This document shows, piece after piece, positions 55,125 through 64,000 of a stretch of DNA of 64,000 nt. The stretch lies in the NCBI RefSeq assembly GCF_002127325.2, contig NC_035438.2, positions 145,090,708 to 145,154,707 of the forward strand, given 5' to 3'. The translations under genes were made by a program, and so were the position numbers. The DNA comes from Helianthus annuus. Lineage: Eukaryota > Streptophyta > Magnoliopsida > Asterales > Asteraceae. Below the pieces are notes generated by a model. It made no database searches. It was not told the origin of the DNA and was given only the letters and a program-made list of their open reading frames with translations. Within the stretch, counting starts at the first letter, position 1. Each line of letters opens with the position of its first letter.

Positions 55125-58100
55125 GGACTTGAGTTGTGACACAAGAACTTGTTCATTTTCATTTGCACTCAAGGCATTCTTTAGAGTAGTTCTGGACAGC
55201 AAGCAAGTTCTCATTAAGTCCCTAATCCTATTTAGGATTTTTGTAAGTGATCCTAATCATCCTTAATCCATTTTAGCTTAGTTAATTAGCTAAAAGTCAA
55301 ACTATCGTAATTAAGATTTGACTTCGAGATTAGTTCATAATTACTCAGTAATATCTCGAATTAAAAATACCTATAAGTAGGTAATTATGTGGGTAACAAA
55401 CCCTTAAAAGGGTATTATCAGATTCCCACTCTAACCATGTTAATTGTCGAGTCAAAATACATTTTAAAAAGTCAACAGAATGCTTAAATCCAAATTAACG
55501 CATAATTAGCAATGTAGGATACATGCAACCTATTTGATCATTAATATAACTTGGTAACTAATGTAAGAACATGTCCCAACATGTTCAACTCGACAATTCT
55601 CTGTTTAGACCCGGTTTGGAACCGAAAGTCGCATAGTTTGACTTTCGCTTTGACTTTCAGTTCTGACCCATTTTAGTCAAGATTAAGTTTGCCTTAGAGC
55701 TTCTTTTGGACCTAGTAACATGTTACTATAACTTCTGTGATTATACGGCTTAGTTCACTAGTTGTCTAATTATTATGCAAATTTCCGTTAAATGCCCATA
55801 TGTTGACTATTATGCCCAAATGTCCATAAAACATGATTTTTGAAAATATAAAAGGGTAGACATCTTAGTTACTGAATTATAGACTTGTGACCAAAATTTG
55901 ACATCAGTTTGAGGTCTAGATTAAGAGTTATGCTCATTAGCGTAATTAGGAGCTTTCTTAATAAGTTAATGGCGTAAATTGCATATAGCCTATCTAAACC
56001 CAAATTTTTATACAAAACTTTATACCTACTGTTATAAAATAATATTTTGGGATTTTTAAAGATTTTTATTCAATTTTAGGCTGAGTATAACTTAGTGTTC
56101 TAAACTTAATTCGGCTAATGCCGGTTTTGCCCTTTTGAGCCATAAAATGAGTTTTATAAATCCTTTTGACCTCAAACCTTTTTCTACTGATTTATTATGA
56201 TAAATGTTGAGCCTTCTGGAATTATAAAAAATATCAGCTTTTCTTTTAAAACCTGGAAATGGCTCCAAATCGCCTTTTTAGGCATTTTTACGACATAGTC
56301 TATGTCAAAACTAGTTTACATGTATAAGGGTCAATACCTACTGATATATTTAGTAAAATTCTATATTATAACAGTAAACTAAAGAATGAAACTCAGATTT
56401 CCAGTTTTGACCTTTTAGGCTTATGTGAAATTACCAAAATGCCCTTTTGGTGCATAAGATGGTTATAATTAATAAAATTCACATATATTTGATACCCTAC
56501 TGTTACAACATGATAAACTAAGTATAATTACTGATTTATTCAGTTATGTAACTCAGATTGCTAGTCTAACTCTTTTATACCCTTTTAAATGACCAAAATG
56601 CCCTTATGAGGCGTAGTTTGAGTTTAAAATCATTTGGGGCATAATAGGACATATCTTACTGATATCACAACATATTTGGTGCATATAATCTCAGGAAACT
56701 TGTATATGGTTTATATGGTTACCCGTTACGCACTTTCGTGTTCGGATCGGCTTATGCAACTAGTTTACGCATAATAGCCGAGACGGGTCAAACCATATCA
56801 ATCCTTGTCTTAAAATCCAGAGTGTGTTTAGTTTACCCACATTATACAAGTCTCCAAACTTGTTGGGTCTAAATCACATTTCATTCCGGTTTTCGCCTTC
56901 CTCGCGATTAAACCGAATTTATTACTTGAAACTAACCGGTCTAAGCTTAGGCTAGATTAAAAGACCCGTTAGGATTCTAATAGGTTATTATAAACCTTCG
57001 TTCCAGAATAGGAGACCAGTAAAAGACACTTGCATTTGCTTATTGTGGTTTTATACTTGCTCAGGTAAATACTTTTAACGTATTTTCCCTTATACGGGCT
57101 TGGGGTACGGTATATAAAATACCGCTTGGTCGGGCAATTGACCCTAACTCATTAGTAGTTGGGTATTATCAATGTGACCCGTTTGAAAACTGGTTTTGTT
57201 TGTTTTAAGCCTTTGGGAGCTTAATGACCATGTCCCGGATATCCTTGGCATCATTTTACGAAATGGCCACGACCTTGACACGCGGGTGTAGGCGTACACC
57301 CGACAATGTGTCCATATTCATTAAGGTATAACCGTTGGCTTCCCGCCGCGGATTTATACTATGTGGTGTGTCAATTAACCTTAAACCCGGCATGAACCGG
57401 GCGACTGAACGCATAACGAACATGTAATTCTTTTACAAGATTAGATTTGATTAATTATCCCCAAGTTATAAAAAGTTTTGTGCCATGTGCATTTAAATCA
57501 ATTTTTACTACATTTTCAAAATGAGTCAGTTAAATTGTATTTACCAGTGTAAACTGACGTATTTTCCCCAAAAAGATTAAGTGCAGGTTCTACACGTAAT
57601 AGGCTGGCTACTCCTTAGCATCGTTAGAGTCTCGCAAGCTTGGGATGCCATCCATCTGTTGAACAATTTTCCTTTTTATATTGATCCGCCTATGGATCTA
57701 TTTCAGCTACTATATGATACTTGGATATTACAATATGTGTGGTTGAAATAAATCTATTTTTATTGCTTCCGCTGTGCATTATAATTTGTGTTGTTTGACT
57801 ATGATGATATCAACTACGTCGCGATACTCCCCCACCGGGCCCACCGGTGACACGTGGAAATTAGGGGTGTGACAGTTGGCTACCTGGTCGGGGGTTAAGG
57901 GAATGGTTTGGTAAGAGTCTTGCCATTGTTCAGTGTATAGATCCTGCAAAGGACCTGGGTCAAATTTAGTAGGACCTCCTTCAATACCCAAAGGTATTGG
58001 ATGGCGGGGTTCCAAACTCTTTGATCCCCTCATAAGTTAAACAACTATTAAAACTTTAACCCAGCTACTTAGGACTGTATCCCTGCTGACTCAGACTACT

Positions 58101-59350
58101 TAGCTGAGGGTAACGTCGCCTTCAAAAGAGGGGCCTACCACATTATGCATTAATAACTTAATTAACTATCTTTCAATAATCCGACCCTTTAGGATTGTAT
58201 CCTTGCTGACTTAAACTACTGGGTTGAGGGTAACGTCGCCTTCAAAAGAGTGGCCTACTACAATAACTAAGATAATCTCTTAAACAAGTGCAAAAGTGCG
58301 AAAATAATCAAAGGTTACACTAACACACGAGTCGGATCCAAGTGATTCATCTTGTCTATCTGTTTTCATTTTTATTTTATTTTTCAGCAGTTTTATTTTC
58401 TTAGTTTAAGAATCTTTTTCTAATCTTTTGATTTGATTAGACGTTGAGGATAAACCGGTACTAAAAGCTCTTGTGTCCTTGGATGTGACATCTGTACCTC
58501 CACGGCCATCAAACAAATACCAAATCAATGAAATATTGTGTTTCATACTTGGGATTTGTATAAATATGTGTATCATTTGCACATATCAAATCTCGTTCGA
58601 TTTCAAGCTCTAAATCGCTTTCTGGAAAGTTATACGCGAACTGATGCGCAAACGTAATCAGTTTAGCGCAACAAACACTCCGGAATAATGACATAGGATT
58701 AACATACCTTAAATAACCTTTACATAACTTAGAAATAAGTTTTGGATGATTTGGTATGCCGAAATCAAGTCTATTCGCTTACAGGGACTAAATTCGACAA
58801 ACTACGAAAGTATGTCAATTTGAACTGTAACGAACATTCCGGAACATGATCATAAGTTAAACATACCCTAAATAACCTTTACATAGCTTAGAAATAGGCT
58901 TTGAAGGGTTCGGTATGCTAAAATAAACTTTATTGATCAATAGGGACTAAAAGCGTCAAAAAGTGCACAAGTTTGCATTTTCGCGCATATCTTACGTTCT
59001 GAATATATCCGGACATCCAAAAATTTATGTAAGCATTTAAAATATTATGTTTTAATGTTTGGCATAATAAAAATCCATTCGTCGCGCAATTTGGATCATT
59101 TTTGCGTTCGTTACGACTCCCGTCGTAATTAACCGAACAACGCAATCATACGACCAAACGAGCCGACATCCGTGATATTTTTGAGCATATTTTAAGTTCC
59201 CTATACTTTAGTATCATTTTAGAGCCTTGAAATGAGGTTAAAGGGGTTTAAAAGTGCCAAAAAATCAAGTTTTACAAGTGCATGGACCATTTTTGAAATT
59301 TCTGGCAGATTCAATGAACCTAGTCTATTTTGAAGTTTTAATGGTTTTCA

Positions 59351-59374
59351 CCCATGGTTTTGCAAAACCATGGG
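59351..59374. repeat. Perfect 24-bp palindrome in solo LTR 2
   Basis: CCCATGGTTTTG followed by its exact complement; a looser copy (CCCATGGTTTTTGAAAAC) is at 59410-59427. Both are upstream of the TATA box. Confidence 0.93.
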
Positions 59375-59498
59375 ATGGTATTCAATGAACATAGTTCACA
59401 TTAGGGGCTCCCATGGTTTTTGAAAACTATGTGCCCACATGTAAGGTCTAGATCAAATCACGTTTTTCGACGAACGATCTTAACGGTTCAAGGAAATC

Positions 59499-59506
59499 TA
59501 TAAATA
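59499..59506 (+). promoter_or_regulatory. TATA box of solo LTR 2
   Basis: TATAAATA in ATCTATAAATACCCC. Confidence 0.72.
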
Positions 59507-60866
59507 CCCCTCACCCATTTCATTCTTCCTCACATTTGAATCTGATTCTACACTCTCTAAGTGGAGGTATATGCTTCCTACCTGAGAGTGAATCGGGTTT
59601 GAATCTTGCGGGGACCTTCTGTAAGTATTCTTTCGCGTTTTTCGTTCGTTTTAGCGTTAAAGTCAAACTGCGTTTGACTTTCTGCATTAACCAGTTTATG
59701 GTCAATGCGAAGTTCGTTTGAACTTCATAACGTGAGCGTAATCACGATGGTCATAGTCCCCAGTGACTATACCTACTGATTACCACGTTATCTAGGCTCA
59801 GTGACGAGTCGCAGTTTCGGCCAAAATGCGTTTTCTCGCGTATTTTGTAACCAAACTACTCTAGGGTATTAAAACCGTTTGTTTTAATACCAAACCTGTT
59901 TTCTAACTCTACTAAACATGTTCTAGCATGTTTAGCTCGTCGCTTTTAGATTTGTGTTTGTTTAGGGTCGTAAAGGTAAGCGATCTAATCAATCGCTTAT
60001 ACTTACGAACCCGACCCAATTGGTCGATATTTAGGATCCGACCAAACACTTTAGGTGACCATAGTTGTATAGGAAATAACCTTCCGAGGTTATACCTTAT
60101 GGTCACGACGTTTAGTAGTTGTATGATAAGTAGTTCTTATGCCTTAGGTAAATTACCAAAATACCCTTTTTGCGCCAAAATTCATTTTAAGACTATGTAA
60201 CGTAATTTTTGACATCTAAACTGATTTAACAACAATATTAAACATGTTAAGGCATATCTTGCTTGTCATAGGACTAGTTAGACTTCTCGAACGGGCGTTT
60301 GCGCGCACGACGCGTTAAAGTAGCGTAAGCTACCTTAATGGGCCGTAACGGGTCGAAAGCACTTAGGTTAAGTTTCAATTTAGTATGTAGGCATTGTTAA
60401 ATCATGTCATATGAGTTCCAATAACTCATTTGGTTTACAAGACCTCATCCTATCCGATCCTCCGACTTAGGTCCGGTTTATTTATATAGTTATTAGGTTG
60501 CCGATTGATTCCGTGCTCCCTCTAGCTTTGTTTGGTTGTTGTTCAAAGACCGCTAAGCATTCTCAGGCGAGTACATAGTTCCCCTATTTTACTGTTTTCG
60601 ATTGTTTTGGGGTGATCCATATGTGTTAAATGATTTCAATGTTTAAACGATGTTTTCCAAAAACGAGTAAGATGGTTTATATTAAAACTAATAACGATTT
60701 TGATAATATGAACAAGCTTGTTGGTTGTAAATACATAACGAATAATATCCATTAATTTTGGCCCAACCGACCAGTATTAGGTTATGGTACCATAGGATCT
60801 GACAAATCCCATTATCAGAATGCACCCATGGTTATGTGTGGGTTAGGTGGGTAATGACCGAATCTG

Positions 60867-60945
60867 ATGATTGTTAACTTACCCTTTGGTGGTTAGTTAA
60901 TGCGAAATGATTGTTAACTTACCCTTTGGTGGTTAGTTAATGCGA
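60867..60945. repeat. 40-bp tandem duplication in solo LTR 2
   Basis: Two copies of a unit beginning ATGATTGTTAACTTACCC; a recent local slip. Confidence 0.93.
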
Positions 60946-61983
60946 GATTGGCGATAGGCGAGTCACGAAGGTTTGGATATTATTAGCGAGGCGACCAAAA
61001 GTAGTTTTCACAAATTAAAACGAGGATTATTTAAACGATTTTAAACGAGTTAACGATTTTGAAACGATCTTAACGAGTTAAACGATTTGGGTAAACGATT
61101 GGTTTTTGGTTAGTGTTTAGATAACGAGACAGGTGTAATATGTTGAAAGCATGGTGGATACGCCGCTGGTACCTCCTATATATAAGTGTTTTCAACATAT
61201 TACATACCGTGGCGTTATTTAGTTCACTTGGGTAAACGATTTTGAGACGATGTCACACAAACGAGGTTTTTGAAATGATATAAACCATACGAGTTTTGTT
61301 AACGAGTTTTTACGAGATTTTTTACAAATTGATTTAACTAAATGTTTTGGGTTAAGAATCATGGCTATGAGATTTTATAACAAACTATAACCAATTTGAT
61401 TTGAGTTGGTTATTTATGTTGTAATACACTTTTCAAAACAAGGTAAGTATTTTGACTCTTTGAGTCTAACAAGGTACTACAACATATAAACTAGCCATGA
61501 ATCCGACACTCTCATAAAACCTATATACTCGCCAACATTTCTTTGCTGACTTTGTTTTCACATATGTTTCAGGTAATGTTGATTGATAGGATGCACTCAC
61601 ATAGGACTGGACAAGGCCTTAGTGACTTAATAACAATGATAGACTATGTTTAACTTGTTTGTTAGATTTCAAGACGATGTAAATGTTTAATGTTTAATAA
61701 AACGAAACTTCAAATTTCCGTGTGTTTTGAAACAATGATTCTGTTACAACACTCCCCGATGTTTCAGCCACGTTTTGTTGTTTTAACGTGGTCGGGGTGT
61801 GACATTGGACGACCTCAGTATCTTACCAACACTATACTACGTCCACGATGGGTGCACTTGCCCATATGTGTGTTTAGTGTTAGTAAATATCGTGTTTTAT
61901 AAATTTAAAACTTGGCTAAAAAGTGTAAAAGGGCTTAAAATACATACCTAAAACATATACACACTTCACACGCATCAAGTTTT

Positions 61984-62001
61984 TGGCGCCGTTGCCGGGG
62001 A
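61984..62001 (+). other. Athila-type primer binding site
   Basis: TGGCGCCGTTGCCGGGGA, the site widely found in Athila elements; it fixes the end of the LTR. Confidence 0.92.
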
Positions 62002-62379
62002 CACAAGGATTTTAAGAAAGCTTAAAATCGACGGCCTAATCAGTTTTTCAAAACCTTTTTAAAATGCGCGCACATTTTTCTGCATTTTAGTTTAGTTTGC
62101 ATTTACAGTAGCCTGAACACGGGGCCGTGTTCACTGAACACGGGACCATGCTGCATATTTTTCATTAAACACCCAGATACAGAGTCTGAACACGGGGCCG
62201 TGCTCACTGAACACGACCCCGTGCTCAACGAGACCAGTAACCTTAATTAAAACGCCCAGATACAGACCCTGAACACGGGGCCGTGTCCACCAAACACGGG
62301 GCCGTGTCCAGCCTCTGTTTTCGTCTTTATTTCTGCTTTCTGGTCTCGAGACTCAGTTGTGGTCTGTTGAGTGATTTCT
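62002..62379 (+). other. Athila leader with CACGGGGCCGTG words
   Basis: Untranslated leader before gag. GAACACGGGGCCGTG-type words alternate with CCAGATACAGA words, forming an imperfect ~80-bp repeat at 62113-62315. Confidence 0.75.
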
Positions 62380-62467
62380 ATGGATCAATACTCAGGAGGC
62401 TACAACTACACCTATGAGGAGGATGATTACATGAAAGACTATTGCACTAATTGTGGTAACCCGCACT
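62380..62467 (+). pseudogene. gag: Athila gag start, cut by Sirevirus D
   Basis: ATG 62380 gives MDQYSGGYNYTYEEDDYMKD and then YCTNCGNPH. That is the usual N-terminus of Athila gag, including the first Cys pair. At 62467 the LTR of Sirevirus D begins, and a TAG inside it (62470-62472) ends the frame after 30 codons. Confidence 0.8.
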
Positions 62468-62662
62468 TGTAGGATCGTTGTTGAACCCGAACGAGTCAAT
62501 CAGAAGAGTTGTTATCCAATTCAAAGGTGGAATCAATGAATCAGATGCTCAAACTAATTATAATGCTTCTTTGATTGATTTTAACAATGTTTACAACCTG
62601 AAAGCAAATTGGCAGCACTTCGTTACAAGTTCCAGAAGTTACCAAATGAACAACACAATGCA

Positions 62663-62672
62663 CTATATATAG
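62663..62672 (-). promoter_or_regulatory. TATA box of Sirevirus D LTR
   Basis: CTATATATAG on minus, next to the inverted GCTTATATGGAC words. Confidence 0.6.
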
Positions 62673-62874
62673 TTGAGGTGGGTTCGCTTATATGGACGTG
62701 CCATATGAGCGGACCTATTAGCTATGGTTCGCTTTTATGAACAATGTCCATATAAGCGGACCTACTTGCTAAACCACCAACTTTCGTTTCTCAAACCTTG
62801 TACACTGGATATCCTATCCTATCCTATTCTAATACAAGATACAAGACGAAGTCAATAGACGTAATGCACTAACA

Positions 62875-64000
62875 GACTCCCCCTCGGATATTGACGAAGT
62901 CTTCAGTGACCATTCTCTGTTATGACACCTCTTCAGTCTTGATCATTTTGCCATCTCATTCAGATAGTAACAATGTAAGCATCCATCACTCTTTCTCTTT
63001 GATCAGCTTCTAACTTTGACTCTTTTACCAGGATCTCATCACTGGCTTTATCATCAACAGCTTCATCATCAGCATCTTCATCATCAGCAGGCTCCCCCTC
63101 TCATCAAGCTTCCGTGCTTTTTAGGGATCGACACCTAGCTTTCCTGCTACAAGCTCTTCCTTACTTCCAGCTTGTCTTCAGACTCCCCCTTAGACTCTGC
63201 TTCCGGGATCGTAATCTGGTATCTTTCTTATCCTGCAATCACTCAAACACTATATAAGTAACAACATTTTAAAACCAACAAATAAATTCTCTAATCCACT
63301 CCCCCTATCAACCAACTTAACAGATATGACAGCGTTAAAGAATCCAACTCCCTCACAGTTTATCATCCAAGTTGAAGTTAATGACCTTGGAGATATCACA
63401 AACTGTTTTTGAAATTTTTGATTTTAATATCAAGTTTCAAATTAATGAACTTGTTTTATTTTCAGAAACACAATCAGCTTACTAAGATTTTGAAACTCAG
63501 CATTTCAGATATCGGTTGTCGAAAATAACGCATAAATCAAAATCTTTTTGTATTTTCTAAAAATATAAAGCAGTAAAGAAATATATACAAACATATTTAC
63601 AGACAATATTTTTGTTTTGAGCATGCGTTAGAGAATCATATCAGTTTTTGACAAGTCACAAGTACCGTTGAGCTTAATTACACATTAAGAATAAAAACAA
63701 TTCACTTAGATTGTCGATATACTGATCCACTTAAATTTTCATACAAACTTCAACTGATTCAGGATACGATTTAGATGTCTTATGAACTTAAACTTATTCA
63801 TGTGTCCCACCTCTTGAATATACTCCCGTATCCAGAATCCCAGATATTCAGTCTTACAGGTGAGTATACCACAGATGATATCTGTCAGGGGTTAAATGCG
63901 AGGGCCATGAGAACTCAGGTCGATACTTCCGTATACGCAGAGAGATGACGGCTTCGACTTTTCAGTGTGTCCCCTTTAGAGGATCTTTTAGTTACAACAG
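62875..64000 (-). other. 3' non-coding region of Sirevirus D
   Basis: No gene. TCATCA-rich words at 63045-63090 and four purine tracts on minus; general layout as in 42651-44541 of element B. Confidence 0.65.

Larger units (their letters stand above)
54225..57874 (+). mobile_element. Solo LTR 1 (3,650 bp, Gypsy type)
   Basis: TGTAACATCTCGG...GGGGTGTGACA, flanked by GTTGG at 54220-54224 and 57875-57879. It has CTTACGGTCCGTAAG-type palindromes at 54793-54941 and a TATA box at 55118-55124. No coding region is present. The size and ends recall Tekay/Del-like LTRs; that lineage is a guess. Confidence 0.9.
58484..61804 (+). mobile_element. Solo LTR 2 (3,321 bp, Gypsy type)
   Basis: TGTGACATCTGTACC...GGGGTGTGACA, flanked by TTGGA at 58479-58483 and 61805-61809. 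A perfect 24-bp palindrome is at 59351-59374, a TATA box at 59499-59506, and a 40-bp tandem duplication at 60867-60945. No coding region. The 3' end is like solo LTR 1 but the bodies differ. Confidence 0.9.
53334..61977 (+). mobile_element. Athila-type 5' LTR, split by two nested solo LTRs
   Basis: LTR sequence runs 53334-54224, 57880-58483 and 61810-61977, about 1.66 kb once the insertions are removed. It starts TGATATGCAC and ends CACACGCATCA, followed by an Athila primer site. It carries CACGGGGCCGTG words (53588-53780) and a TATA box (53798-53805). The flanks of both insertions rejoin cleanly. The 3' LTR is beyond the window, so the start was set only from TG and the change in sequence. 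Confidence 0.75.
62468..64000 (-). mobile_element. Sirevirus-like element D, 3' end (minus strand, continues beyond the window)
   Basis: Its 3' LTR is 62468-62874 (407 bp; on minus TGTTAGTGCATT...GATCCTACA). Inside it lie inverted GGTCCGCTTATATGGAC-type words (62681-62763) upstream of a minus TATA box at 62663-62672. Beyond the LTR, CCCCC tracts at 62877-62883, 63091-63098, 63183-63189 and 63299-63305 are repeated polypurine tracts on minus. No pol is in the window. The 5 bp before the LTR, GCACT (62463-62467), is the predicted target duplication. Confidence 0.82.

Overview
The window looks like nuclear DNA of a eudicot plant, probably Asteraceae. It is AT-rich, has plant-type splice sites, and is packed with nested LTR retrotransposons (Ty3/Gypsy Tat and Athila types, Ty1/Copia including two Sirevirus-like elements), hAT-type non-autonomous elements and foldbacks, plus a small family of plant F-box genes. 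The Asteraceae assignment rests on remembered similarity of the LTR families and is an inference. No bacterial, organellar, tRNA, rRNA or CRISPR features were seen.

Layout. (1) 1-15998: an old minus-strand Copia element (Copia A) split by a 13.24 kb Tat-lineage Gypsy element at 1133-14372 (two ~870 bp LTRs, 5-bp target duplication ACCCG). The Tat element carries gag, protease, RT, RNase H and integrase on the plus strand, with several frameshifts and one stop. Downstream it carries a seven-exon gene on the opposite strand with its own TATA box. (2) 15999-22787: F-box block 1, with a broken F-box gene (A), a minus-strand non-LTR RT insertion, and an intact F-box gene (C). (3) 22788-28540: a Copia element (Copia C) with two LTRs identical by eye, an intact 1170-codon pol and a deleted gag, sitting 177 bp upstream of F-box C. 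(4) 28541-33936: AT-rich DNA with two foldbacks, a LINE endonuclease fragment and a 680 bp hAT-like element. (5) 33937-45196: a Sirevirus-like Copia element (B) with 650 bp LTRs identical by eye, inserted in the second copy of the F-box block. (6) 45285-48170: F-box gene B (intact) and a decayed fourth F-box remnant. (7) 48171-53333: a second hAT-like element, an LTR-like stretch with a nested solo LTR, a MITE, microsatellites, and a captured piece of a PHT4-type transporter gene. (8) 53334-62467: an Athila-type 5' LTR split by two solo LTRs of 3.65 and 3.32 kb (TSDs GTTGG and TTGGA), then its tRNA primer site, leader and gag start. (9) 62468-64000: the 3' LTR and 3' region of another Sirevirus-like element, minus strand, running off the window.

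The main points for follow-up are the spliced antisense gene inside the Tat element; arrays of short palindromes just upstream of the TATA box in at least six different LTR families; a set of interpretable transposon frameshifts that are all single-base losses, mostly at short homopolymers; a 217-bp inverted repeat able to form a long hairpin; and the captured transporter fragment.
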